This document shows, one piece after another, positions 10,439 to 20,951 of a stretch of 64,000 nucleotides of DNA (position 1 is its first letter; every line of letters starts with the position of its first letter). The position numbers and the translations under genes are program-made. The notes under the pieces were generated by a model. It saw nothing but the letters and a program-made list of their open reading frames with translations, was not told the origin of the DNA and searched no databases. The DNA is from Paramoeba atlantica (lineage: Eukaryota > Discosea): NCBI GenBank assembly GCA_977017575.1, contig CDRNVI010000158.1:120469-184468 (forward strand), written 5' to 3'.

Positions 10439-11297
10439 ATGGGGAAAAGCCATTCACGACAACAGAATCAACATGAACCACTACTCCAAAAAGAAAACAG
10501 AGATAAAAGATCACCACCACCAAAAGTGATCAATGTTGCTCTGATTGGGGGAGGGGATGTTGGAAAAAGTGCTTTGGTTGTCCAATTTGTTTCGAATCAG
10601 TTTCTTGTGGATTATGATCCTACAATTGAAGAACAGTTTTGTTTTTGTTTTGTTTGTTTTGTTTATTTTCTTGTTTTGTTTTGTTGACGAAATGGATTTT
10701 TAGTTATCGAAAAGTCATTCGGTTTGATGGAGAGGAGTTTCTCTTGGACCTCCTTGGTTTGTTCTTTTCTTCTCGATTCAGAGACACAAAATTGAATGAC
10801 TCATTCCCCTTTCTGTAGATACAGCAGGACAAGAAAAATTCGCGGTAATGAGAGACTGTTACTTGAAGTACAACCAATCGTTTATCTTCGTGTATTCTGT
10901 TACTTCAAAATCCTCTTTCGAAGAAATTCGAACTATTTATCAACAAGTTCAAAGGGTGAGGGATGAAGAAGTTCCAGTTGGGATTTTGATTGGAAACAAA
11001 ATCGATCTTAAATCAGAAAGAGAAGTTTCAACTGAAGAAGGAGAAAAATTGGGGATTGAACTTAATCTTCCATTCCTTGAAACGAGCGCATTGAACAGAA
11101 CGAATGTGGAAGGTATGTTCCAACTGATTGGTTCTCACACTCTTTCTGGAGAACGTACAAATTGTGCCAAAATCTCCAAGAAGATCAAACCTGCAAGACA
11201 GATCTCACTTAAAACTTTGTCAAGTGTGAAAAGAGAAAAAGGCAACCGTTTTCACCATTGTGAAATCTCTCGACCATTTGTGAAAAATGAAAAATGA
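10439..11297 (+). CDS. Ras-family small GTPase, array copy 2
   Basis: Exons 10439-10635, 10704-10756 and 10819-11297 give 242 residues, with both introns at the same codons and phases (2, then 1) as in the other copies. G1 is GGGDVGKS, so Gly12 is kept but position 13 is Asp (the G13D type). Switch I is [13 protein letters not shown]3 DTAGQEKF, G4 GNKIDL, G5 ETSAL. The N-terminus MGKSHSRQ carries the myristoylation pattern. The ~50-residue tail is basic and closely follows copy 1 up to ARQIS, then diverges; no CAAX. The ATG at 10439 was preferred over a TTG two codons earlier because it aligns with the other three copies. Confidence 0.9.
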
Positions 11298-11318
11298 AAC
11301 AAGAAAATAAATTAAGAA

Positions 11319-11326
11319 ACCTAAAT
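11319..11326 (+). promoter_or_regulatory. Shared upstream element of the GTPase array, copy 3
   Basis: AAACCTAAATTTTTTTG block, here 188 bases before the third GTPase start; the extra distance is a purine-rich (GA)n-like leader. Confidence 0.35.
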
Positions 11327-11506
11327 TTTTTTGTTGTTGTTTGGTTTGCGGAAGAGAGAAAGAAGAGAGAAGAACCACGAGAGAGGAAGAGAGGAAGAAA
11401 GAGAAGGAGAAACAGAGAGAGAAGCTCTGAGAGTCGATAAAGAGAAGAGAGGAAGGGAGAGAAAAGGAGAGACAGAGAGAAGAGCGAGGTAGATTTTTTT
11501 TTGGGG

Positions 11507-12226
11507 ATGGGAAAAAACCATTCACGACAAAGAGGTGAAAGACCAAATGAAATCAGAGTTGCTCTTTTTGGGGGAGGGAATGTTGGAAAAAGTGCTTTGG
11601 TTATCCAATTTGTTTCGAATGAGTTTGTTGAGGAGTATGATCCTACAATTGAAGATAGGTTTTTGGTTTAGTTTTGTGTTCTGTTTTTTGCTTTTCTTTT
11701 TTTTGTTTTTGAAGAAATGGGTTTTTTCAGTTATCGAAAAGTAATTCGGTTGCTGGCTGATGGAAAGGATCTTCTCTTGGACCTCCTTGGTTTGTTCCCT
11801 TTTCTTTCTGTGAGATCGAAAGAAAACAAATGATTCATTTTCTTTTCTGCAGATACAGCAGGTCAAAAAGAATATGCAGTAATGAGAGAGGATTACATGA
11901 AAGCATACCAATCATTTATCTTCGTGTATTCTGTCACTTCAAAATCCTCTTTTGAAGAAATTCGAACTATTTATCAACAAGTTCAAAGGGTAAAGAGTGA
12001 AGAAGAACCAGTTGGGATTCTTATTGGAAACAAAATCGATCTTGAATCAGAAAGAGAAGTTTCAACTGAAGAAGGAGAAAACTTGGGATTTGAACTTAAT
12101 CTTCCATTCCTTGAAACAAGTGCATTAAGCAATACGAATGTGGAAGAAATGTTTCGGTTGATTGGTTCTCACACTATTTATGGAGAACGTGCAAGTTGTG
12201 CCAAAAACATCAAAGCTGCAAGATAA
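11507..12226 (+). CDS. Ras-family small GTPase, array copy 3
   Basis: Exons 11507-11658, 11731-11789 and 11853-12226 give 194 residues. G1 is GGGNVGKS (position 13 Asn), switch I EYDPTIEDSYRK is the most canonical of the four, G3 is DTAGQKEY, G4 GNKIDL and G5 ETSAL. N-terminus MGKNHSRQ fits N-myristoylation. It ends soon after the last helix (CAKNIKAAR), so the tail is short and there is no CAAX box. Exon 1 is under 55 codons with an in-frame stop soon after its donor, and was recognised by alignment to its neighbours. Confidence 0.9.
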
Positions 12227-12408
12227 AATAACCAAAACAGTTGTGAGTGAATTATTGAGTGAAAACAGAAAAAAGAGGAATTTTTTATGGGAATGTACAA
12301 TTGAAGTCGAAACTTGAATTGAGTTTCCTTCCTTTGAGATTCTTCCTCGATCAATTTGTGAAAAATGAAAAGAAATGAAAAATGGTTTGCTAAAATGAAA
12401 ATCAAGAA

Positions 12409-12416
12409 ACCTAAAT
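12409..12416 (+). promoter_or_regulatory. Shared upstream element of the GTPase array, copy 4
   Basis: AAACCTAAATTTTTTG block 126 bases before the fourth GTPase start, followed by TTGTTTGG as in copy 3. Confidence 0.35.
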
Positions 12417-12534
12417 TTTTTGTTTTGTTGTTTGGTTTTTCGGAAGAGAGAAGAAAGAAGAAAGAAAGAAAGAGAGTGAAGAGGAAGAAACAGAAGGAGA
12501 GACAAGAGGAGAGAGAGAGAAAAGGTTTTTGGGG

Positions 12535-13243
12535 ATGGGAAAAAACCAATCACGACAACAAGACGAAAAGGAAAAAGATGAAAGACCAAACGAAATCAAA
12601 GTAGCTGTGATCGGGGGAGGGAAAGTTGGAAAAAGTGCTTTGGTCATTCAATTAGTTCAGAACTATTTTATTTCTGATTATGATGCTACAATTGAAGATA
12701 GGTTTTTTTTTTTTTGGTGGAGTCTTGAAAAGAGTGTGATGAGTGATTTTGTTTTTTTAGTTATCGAAAGAAGATTCAGTTGGAGGATGATGGAAAGGAT
12801 CTTCTCTTGGACCTCCTTGGTTTGTCCCCTTTTCTTTTTCGAAGAGAGATACAAAAATAACCTTTTCTGTAGATACTGCAGGACAAGGAGAATATTCAGC
12901 AATGAGAGACTGTTACATGAAAGGATGCCAATCATTTATCTTTGTGTATTCTGTCACTTCAAAATCCTCTTTTGAAGAAATTCGAATTTTTTATCAACAA
13001 GTTCAGAGGGTAAAGAGTGAAGAAGTGCCAGTTGGGATTTTGATTGGAAACAAAATTGATTTTGAATCAGAAAGAGAAGTTTCAACTGAAGAAGGTGAAA
13101 AACTGGGATCTGAACTTCATCTTCCATTCCTCGAAACAAGTGCATTGGACAGAACGAATGTGGAAGAAATGTTCCAATTGATTGGTTCTCACACTATTTA
13201 TGGGCCTCCAACCAAAAACATCAAAGCTGCAAGACAAAAATAA
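12535..13243 (+). CDS. Ras-family small GTPase, array copy 4
   Basis: Exons 12535-12701, 12761-12819 and 12873-13243 give 198 residues. G1 is GGGKVGKS (position 13 Lys), switch [13 protein letters not shown] has Ala in place of the usual Pro, G3 DTAGQGEY, G4 GNKIDF and G5 ETSAL. N-terminus MGKNQSRQ fits N-myristoylation; the tail ends KNIKAARQK without CAAX. Its third exon is almost identical at DNA level to those of the other copies while the first exons differ more, which suggests recent duplication or gene conversion. Confidence 0.9.
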
Positions 13244-13693
13244 CTGAAATTTTGGAAGAAGAGGAGGGAAGGATTTTCCTTTTTCAATTTTTTGTTTTTG
13301 GTGTTTACAAAGGTTGTTTTTTTCTCTCTCTCTCCTCTCTTCTCCCTTCTTCGAAAAAGATCAGAATTCAAAGAAATAGTCTATTTTATTATTTCATCTT
13401 CGTATTTGAAAAGAGCCATGGAATGTGTGTTCTGGTCTCACAAAACGGGAAGAACAGGTTCTCGCTTGAGAAAGACGAAAACCAAAAATCAAAACTTCCC
13501 AAATTACCAACTCAATCGTCCATGTCTACCCACACCAAAGCGAATTCTTTGGTCAAAACGTATCTCCAGGCGCACATTTGTCGAGAGAAACTCCCTCTTC
13601 GAGATATTTCTTCCAGTTGCAGATGTCGGAGATTTTTTGTTTTTTTTGAAATCAATCTTCCTCTTTGTGCAAAGAACCGAGTCCCCCCGTTTT
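13244..13693. other. Spacer between GTPase array and eIF5A with an unassigned coding-like tract
   Basis: Bases about 13419-13640 are GC-richer than flanking DNA. On the plus strand they read from an ATG at 13419 (MECVFWSHKTGRTG, then RKTKTKNQNFPNYQ), with a faint resemblance to bacterial/mitochondrial ribosomal protein bL28 (basic block, then F-P-N-x-Q). The frame runs on into antisense of eIF5A, so a real gene would need an intron or an end I cannot place. It may equally be the eIF5A 3' UTR. I do not call a gene. Confidence 0.25.
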
Positions 13694-14196
13694 TTATCTC
13701 CTGGACCTATCCAAACGGAACGAAGAAACATAGTCAGAATTGTGGATGGTCATGACAGTGACCACAACACCAGACTTCTTGTCGTACGCTTCCACGATCC
13801 CTTTGCCATTAGACCCGCGAGGAACATTTCCTTCAAATCTCCCTGGCTCGTTGGGTTCAGAATCATAACTTCACCTTCCTCGTTATCAACAATGGAGGAA
13901 ATAACATAGTCCTTCTTCTTAAACTCCAACACATCAACCATATGGTGGGCGGGGTGGATGTCCTCAATTTTCTTTCCATTACTCAGATCAATCGCCACAA
14001 AGTGAATCTTTGCAGCCCCGTGCTTTCCAGGTGCGGAGGTATTCATTTCCAACACTTTGGTGGGTTTTCCTCGAATCCGGAGAATATTACCTTTACGGAT
14101 GGCAGAGGCCTTTGTTGGGATAACTTGTTCTTCATCATCCGAGTCACACTCGAATTCCTTCTCACGTTCAAGCCTTCTCAATTGTTTTTTCGACAT
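13694..14196 (-). CDS. EIF5A: Translation factor eIF5A, with an apparent one-base frame break
   Basis: From the ATG at 14196 the product follows eIF5A: basic N-terminus, SAIRKGNILRIRGKPTKVLEM, the hypusine loop TSAPGKHGAAKIH (Lys58 is the site modified by deoxyhypusine synthase), then GKKIEDIHPAHHMVDV and an OB-fold domain. Near 13830-13836 the frame leaves the family: the original frame gives an unlike tail, while the neighbouring frame reads GKGIVEAYDKKSGVVVTVMT and ends RLDRSRR at 13694, as expected. One extra A in the run there would restore the normal length and alignment. A 32-base GT-AG removal could also bridge the frames but would delete conserved residues and lacks the T-rich character of other introns. 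Sequencing error, frameshift or programmed slippage are all possible. The factor helps ribosomes past stalling sites and in termination. Confidence 0.88.
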
Positions 14197-14748
14197 TGTT
14201 GCTCAAGAAATTGACTTCTGAAAAAAATTGAGAGAAAGGCGCAATTCGCTTTTTCACTGAGGGAAAATCACTGAAATAAAAAAAATTCGCTGAAAAAAAT
14301 ATCAAAAAAAATCAAATTCAGCCGCATCTTCATGATTTGAGCCCTAAAAGGGGCTAATTTGATTTTCTGATTTGAAATCAACAACTTCTCAAAACACCAA
14401 AAAAAGCTTTGAATTCTTGAGATTTCTTGTTAGAGAAGCCGATAACATTTGAACAACACATTTGGAGTGTTGTTCCACACACCGGGATCGAGTCGGAGCT
14501 GTTTTCCATTCTAGACAGAAGGAATGGAAAGTTTTCTTTCAAAGATTGAGGGAAAAAGTCGTGAGATTGCTGCCGTTGTGATGTTGTGGTTATCGCCTCT
14601 AATGAGAATCTTTCTTTTTTCTTCCTTTTTTTCTTTGTTTTTTCTCTTAAAATTGTGAGGAGACGAAAGGTTCATTGAGAGGAAAAAGATGAATAATTAT
14701 GCTTTGGAATTCAAGAAACTCTCTTTTCCTCTCTTTTTCAGTTTCATT
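14197..14748. other. Spacer upstream of eIF5A
   Basis: Both neighbours are on the minus strand, so this holds the eIF5A promoter and the SPRY gene terminator region is at its far end. It contains small inverted repeats: AGCCC/GGGCT around 14340-14358, TTGATTT/AAATCAA around 14360-14382, and a 9-bp stem (TTTCCATTC / GAATGGAAA) at about 14500-14530. I considered a tRNA or snoRNA around 14560-14610 (TGATGTTGTGGTTATCG resembles a tRNA D-arm) but found no matching 3' half. No gene is called. Confidence 0.35.
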
Positions 14749-15306
14749 TTAATCTCTTTTTGCTGGTTTAATGTTCAAAGTTCCCACCTCAATTTCCAAA
14801 TCCATTCCTCCATTACTTGTTGACATAAAAACAGCAGGATACAATGACTCTCCTTCTTCCCATTCCAAAAGAGACGGGAAAGTTCCCATCTCTTTCCCAT
14901 TCAAAATAAAAGACAACTCTCCCAAATCACTTAAATAAACTTCAAATAAATCTCCAGATTTAGGAGCATGAACTGGCATTTCTTTCCCATCGACTTGATT
15001 TGAACGATGCGCAAAGACGCTCTTTCCCCAACCATGATAACAAGAGAGAACCCATCCTTCATTTACTCCCCAACCAGCCCAATAATCGTCTCGATGTTGT
15101 TTCTGAACAACACCCACTGAGAGAGTTGGGTTTCCCCCATCTGAATCACCGTTAGAGGTCAAAAAAAGGAAGAAAAAAAAAGAGAGAAACCAACTCAATG
15201 CAACAAGGCGAACATTCCAGCAAAAAGGGACTCCTTTCTCCAAAGGGAAATTCCTTGCAATTAGCCCTCCTTGCTCAAGAACCTTCTTCTTAATTCCCCC
15301 GTCCAT
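14749..15306 (-). CDS. SPRY-domain protein
   Basis: Exon 1 is 15306-15195 and exon 2 is 15140-14749, joined in phase 1 over a 54-base intron (167 residues). It reads as one SPRY/B30.2-like fold: VPFCWNVRLVAL, NPTLSVGVV, WAGWGVNEGWVLSCYHG, then DLFEVYLSDLGELSFILNGKEMG and LYPAVFMSTSNGG. The core motif LSFILNGKEMG matches the SPRY Y/F-x-x-N-G turn. SPRY domains bind short peptides, often as substrate adaptors. There is no other domain. The intron is also open in frame (it would add a Phe/Leu run), but removing it rebuilds the usual strand. The first ATG in this frame is at 15306; the upstream GTG was ignored. Confidence 0.8.
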   Translation of the reverse strand: MDGGIKKKVLEQGGLIARNFPLEKGVPFCWNVRLVALSWFLSFFFFLFLTSNGDSDGGNPTLSVGVVQKQHRDDYWAGWGVNEGWVLSCYHGWGKSVFAHRSNQVDGKEMPVHAPKSGDLFEVYLSDLGELSFILNGKEMGTFPSLLEWEEGESLYPAVFMSTSNGGMDLEIEVGTLNIKPAKRD

Positions 15307-15746
15307 TATCAGAAAATTCACTTGACCTTTCTTGAAAACAAGAGAAGGAGAGAGTTAAACTCGAAGTCTTTCCTTTCACAAACCAACAGTGAGTTTCCAA
15401 TCAAAAGGAAAGAGAAAGGAAAGAGAAAGGAAAGAGAGAGAGAAAGAAAACAAGGAAAAAACGAAAACAAAAAATAATTCGCCCAAATAACCCCCAAAAA
15501 AGGAAAAGAAAAAACCAGATTCCATGAATCCTTCTTGCAAGATTTTTCAAGATTTTTATTTTTTTCGTTTGGAGCAAATCACGGTTTTGTTGACTTCAAC
15601 AATTATTCGACTCATTTTGAAAATTGTCGAAAAATGAAAAAAATTCCAAATCAGATAAAATACACAGTTTATTTTAAGAGAAAATACATTTTTCTTATTT
15701 ACATTTTCTTATTTACCTTTCTCTCTTTTCTCTTTCTCTCTCTGTT
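15307..15746. other. Spacer between SPRY and RasGAP genes
   Basis: AT-rich stretch with purine-rich runs around 15400-15470 and no frame worth calling. Both flanking genes are on the minus strand, so it holds the SPRY promoter and the 3' UTR of the RasGAP gene. Confidence 0.4.
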
Positions 15747-18700
15747 TTAATAAAAATCTTCTTCTTCATCTCCATCTTCATCTTCGTCATACTCATCATC
15801 TGACGAATCTTCTTCTTTTTCTTTTTCTTTTTCTTCTTCTTCTTCATCATCTTCATCTTCATCGTATTCATCATCCGATGACTCTTCTTCATTTTTCTCC
15901 TCTTCTTCTCCTTTCTCCTCATCTCCCTTCTCTTCATCACCTTCTTTCCGCAAAAAGAAATCGTCCAAAGCTCCATGGGAGAGAAGAAGAGCAATTCTTT
16001 TGTTTGGGATTTCTTTTGGTTCAGCTATTTTGAAAAGAAATTAGCAACAAAACCAACACAACTTCTTTTGTTAATTGAAAGGAAAAAATCCAAAGTATGA
16101 AAAGAAATATCGTCAAAGAAAAAGAAAAGAAAGAAAAAAAGAAATGTTTCAATTTTTAAAAAAAGAAAAATCAAAAATCGAACCTGAAGAAGAAGAATCA
16201 GAAGCTTCAACTTCAGACATCTTTTCAAAATAAAGTTTCACTCTTTTCTCATTTTCTTCAATAAAAGGATTCAAATCCATCATAAATTGTTCTTTTTGTC
16301 CAAATTTTAAACCATTTGATACATTTTGAAGAATCTTTGAGAAAAAAGAAATAAATAAAAGAAATAAATAAATAAAAGGGTGAACTCATTTCTTTCTCTC
16401 TTTTCTCCCCCTCTATTCCTTCTCTTCTCATTCCTCTCTCTCTCTCTTCTTTCTTTTCTTCATTACCTTTGCAATTAAAATCAATCCTCTTCTACTCAGA
16501 GGAGGTGGATTTTCGTCGAGAATTTTAGAGGGTTTTGGTGTTAAAAGAGCAGGACAAAAGAATCTCAGGAAAAGAAATCCTCCAACTATTGTTTTCTTTT
16601 GATTAGGGAAAAGGTGAAGAGGAAAAGGAAGAAACATTTTTCTCTTTCTCTCTCTTTTCAATAAAAAAGAAATATCAACCCATCAATATAAACAACTCCA
16701 AATATTAAAATTAATAAAACAAACAAAAGAAAAGAAGGAAAGAAAAGAAGAAAACCTGCAGAATGGCGACTTTCCAAAAAACGATTCCCAACTTCTCGAA
16801 AAATAAATCCACAAAATTCTTTCACTTCAGGTGGTGCCTTGTCCACACTAAATAATAATTAAATGACAATACAATTGTTTCTTTTCTCTTCTTTTTTTCT
16901 CTCTCTCTGTCCCTCTTTCATCTCTCACTCTTTCACCTCTCGCTCTCATTTCTTTTTCTCTACTCCAATTGCAAAAAACAATCCCACAATCCCCCCCACA
17001 AAAAGAAAAGCAACAAACCTCTCCACAATCACATCCAAAACATCTCCACAATTCTTCTCCAAATTTGCCAAATTCTCTTCTCTCTTCTTCTCTTCCTCTT
17101 CTAACTTTCGAGGATCCACCTCCATTTCCTCTCCTTTCTCTACAATTTGTGAGAGAGGAGGGCGAAGTGTGGTGATGAGATAATCTTTTCCTATTGTACG
17201 GAGAAATGATGCGATTTTTTTGGCAGCTGGACTGTTCTCTCGAAAAAGAGTTCCTGGAGAAAGAAGAGGGAAGAAAGAGAAGAGTAAAGGAGAAGAGATA
17301 GAGAAAAGAATGAGGGAAGAGAAAGAGGGCCATAGATCTCTTATTCAAGAAGAAAGGGGAGAAAAGGAACCTTGGTCATAAGCTCCAGCGATTTCTTCTT
17401 TGATAGTCACTTTTATCTCCTCAAAAGTGGGTTCATGTTTTTCCTCGGCCCCCTTTTTGTCTTCCACTTTTTCTTTCTCTTCTCTCTTCTTCTTTCCCTT
17501 TTCTTCCCTTCTCTTTGGAGACATTACTCCAGCCACTTTCCTTCTTGACTTTGGAGGAGAGAGAACTCTGTTTGGTGGAGAAAGAATCTCTTTTGAAGAA
17601 GCTCCAGACCAAGATTGGATTGCATCCTCGATTGCATCAATTGCGTTGGTTCCTTGTGGAAGAGCTTTTCCTCCTCCAACTAAAACACCTGTTATGTTTG
17701 AATTAAGGAATGAGAGAAGGGTAGAAGAGAGAAAGGAGAAAAAAGGGAAAAGAATAGACCGCCATCAAAGTTCGGCTTCACAGCAGTTTTGGGGAGAGGA
17801 ACTTTCTTTGGAGGAACAGCAGTGGAAGTTGAAGAAGGAGCACCCGTCCCCCCAACAGTTCTTTTGGCAGAGTCTTTACTTGTTTTGAGTCCTGAACGAT
17901 CTTTCCAAATGTGAGAAAAAAGAAAAGAAGAGCAGACAGAAAGAGAAAGCTTTGAGAGGAGAGAAAAATGATGAGAATGAAAAGAAAAACCTTGTGAGTG
18001 ATTCAAACGTGTGACATATTGTTCAATTGGCTGATCACCAATTTCACCTGAGATCTGCTCTTCTCCCTCTTCTTCTCCATGCGCCTCTTCTTCTCCAACT
18101 TCGCACACCACAGAAATTTCCGACAAATGCAAACTCTTCAATAAAGGATCAACCCTCTCTCTCACCCCTCCCATCGCTCCCAAATACGACAACAATTCAA
18201 TTTGATTCTTCACAATAAACTCATTCATATCCATCAAATATCTTTCTTTTTTACCAAACGAGAGACCATTAGACAAGTTGGTCAAAACTTTTGCGACGAG
18301 CATGAGCCCTCTTTGAGATTGGGGAGAGGGTTTTATGTCAATTAGATGGCATTGTTGGGGGGAAATCAAAGCGGGGCAAAAAAATCGGTGGAAGAGAAAA
18401 ACTCCCACTAAAAAAGCAGAGCAAGGGAGGGGAATGTTAGAGAGAGAAAAAAGAGAGGGAAACAAGATTGGTTGAAATAAGAGGAGAGAGTGTGAAAAAT
18501 GAAAAACCTGCAGAAAAACGACTATTAAAGAAATGGGTTTTAACTTCGCTAAAAACATGAGAACAAAATTCCTTCACTTCAAGAGGGGCTTTCCCAGTAC
18601 TGTAAATAAGAGTAAAATAAAAACAAAATCCAAAGGAAAAGAGGAAGGAAATCTCTTTTTTTGATCCAAGAAAATTTCAAAACCTGTGAAGAATTGCACT

Positions 18701-20951
18701 TAAAATAAGAGAACAATCTTCTTTCAAACTTCTTAGATTTGTTTCATGACAATCATCACTCCCCATTCTCCGAGGGTCAACTTCTGTCTTCTTTTCTTGC
18801 ACAACAATTAAACGAATATCCTCTTGGAGAGTGAGAAGGAGGTACTCGGATCCAATTTTTCGAAAATATGATGTTATTGCTTTCATTAGAGGTCCATTTT
18901 CTCGAAACAAAGTCCCTTAAAAAATCGTTATTGTAAGTTTCAGAAAATGTGTTTTTCAAAAGTTGTGAGGAGCACAAAATAAAAAATTGAAAGAGAGGAA
19001 ATACCCTCATCTGGGCTCTCCTGAATCAATTGAGAAATCATTTCTTTCACCTCATTCCAACTCAACTCTTGTTCCTCTTTGGCGGTTTGTTCATTTTCCC
19101 CCATTTCTCCCTCTCTCCCTCTGTAAGGAACAGGGCTCGTCCAACCTTCCAGAAACAAAATCAAAACAACATTTTTCATGAATTAACCCCCAAAAAGAAA
19201 AAAAAAATACCTTCAAGAACTCTTGTACTTGTCTCATGAGACACTAATCCATCTTTTGCTAATTGGCTGACTCGAATCATTGGTCCTGTTTCAGGAGAGA
19301 TATGATCTCCGTTTTTCTTGGATTCAAATTCATGCATTGAGAGGGTTGGGCTCATATTTTTGGAGGGAGGAGAAGCAGAAGGAACAGCCGCAGCTCCCAA
19401 ATCAATATGTTGGAATTGGTCATCTGGTGAGTCACCTAGAACCAACAAAGCTGCTTCTTTTGGAGAACGTGGTGGAGATTTAAGAGCCATTCTGGCAGTA
19501 ACAGTACTTCCGCATCTTGTTGCTCTTCTTTTTGATGGTGGGAGGCCTTTTGGGAGAGAATTTTGAGGGTCACTTGGGAGTCCGACTGGAGGAGAAACAA
19601 CACCGGTGGGGTCTCTTCGTGGCACTGAACGAGGAGAAACAAGACCAGTTGGAATGGAGTCAGAAGGTTCTCCTTCAACAGGATCCCCTTTTGTGATTGG
19701 AGAAGAAACACCAGTTGGAATCGAGTCAGAGGGTTCTCTGCCAATCGAATCACTTTTTGGGATTGGAGAAATAACACCACGAGGAGAAATCAAGCTTGAG
19801 GGGTCCCCTTTGGGGAGTGGAGGAGAAACAACACCAGTAGGCTCTCTCCTTGAGATACGAGGAGAAATCAAACCAGAGGGTAATGGAAGAGGAGAAATCA
19901 AAGTCAAGGAATCCCCTTTAGGGACTGGAGAAACAACACCACGAGGAGAAATCAAGCTTGAGGGGTCCCCTTTGGGGAGAGAAGGAGAAGCAATCCTAGT
20001 GGGTATTGATAGAGGAGATATCAAACCAGGGGGATCTCTTTTTGGGATTGGAGAAACGGCACCAACATGCTCTTTCTTTGGCGCTTGGTGAGGAGAAAGT
20101 GATCCAAGAGAAATTCCTTTTGGGACAGTTCCTGGAGAGTGGTGGTTGGAATGTTCTTCTCCAAAATGAGATTGTGTTTCGTGGTCTTGATGCATTCTTC
20201 TTTTTGAGGTTTTTTGGCCGGAAGTGAGTTTTGTTGGGTTCCTGGGAGAAAGTCCTGCCATCAGGTTTTTGTCAGGATCATTGTGACCCAATCTTTCTGA
20301 AATTTCTTCAGAACTCTTCATCATTAACGCTCGAGAGAGGTGCTCTCCCTCTGGAGACTCCTCCTCACTCATCACCCTGTCTTGAGTTGGAAAAGGTTCA
20401 GGGTTAATTTTAACTTTGTAGTGAGGGTCAGTCTCTCTGAGAATTCGAATGCTCCCTTTTCTTCGAGAGAAGGGAGCTTCTGACTCATGATCAGATCTGG
20501 GAGAACCAACATCCAGTTTCCCCTCCTCAGGAGATGAGAGAACGCCACCATCTCTTCCTGGAGAACTCACTACTTCAAGGCAAATTGAGTGAAGCTGTGG
20601 AGAAGTGAGTTTTGAAAGTGGAGCAGGAATTTGAGTCATTCTTGGAGAAACCGCTCGAGGAGTTCTTGGAGAAAGAGGCGTTCCTCTTGCCAATGTAGTT
20701 GTAAGTTTTGGTGGGTCTTCCACCCCTAAAGGCCGATCCCATTCGATTGGAGTGTCTGACGAAGGATTTGGGAGATTTCCATGTTGTTGGGGCTGGGGTT
20801 CAGCCAGTCCAGGATTCAAAGGGAGCTTTCGCCTCGGAGAGCCAGGTGGTTTTGTGCGAGGAGGAGGCAGAGTAACCTGAGATTGAGTACGAGCTGGAAG
20901 GATTCTCATTTTACCTCCTGGTCTTGGAGTAATTCCTGATGCTTGACTCAT
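15747..20951 (-). CDS. Protein with two tandem RasGAP domains and a long Ser-Pro-rich N-terminus
   Basis: Twelve exons (20951-19211, 19145-19005, 18915-18684, 18599-18508, 18407-17991, 17900-17760, 17688-17371, 17253-17019, 16847-16756, 16585-16467, 16334-16184, 16024-15747) give 1,318 residues in one frame. Residues 1-~580 are low-complexity with repeated SP blocks of the type KGDPSSLISPRGV, candidate kinase sites. RasGAP 1 (~625-875) and RasGAP 2 (~1025-1215) each have the arginine-finger loop TLFREN (Arg632, Arg1032), an AVG/VGGFLF segment, the FCPAL block and an RRG/QRGL helix; GAP 2 keeps the FLR motif, GAP 1 has FHR. The two domains share intron positions and phases, so they arose by internal duplication. 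The C-terminus is a long Asp/Glu tail. It should stimulate GTP hydrolysis by Ras proteins; four Ras genes lie 2.5 kb away. Confidence 0.9.

Noticed and set aside
14560-14610. tRNA-like D-arm sequence TGATGTTGTGGTTATCG
   Set aside because: No 3' half pairing with the acceptor stem and no T-arm (GGTTCRANYCC) follows, even allowing an intron.
15713-15994. 93-codon Met/Lys-rich minus-strand frame
   Set aside because: It is a shifted frame of the Asp/Glu-rich tail of the RasGAP protein, which is in frame with the GAP domains.
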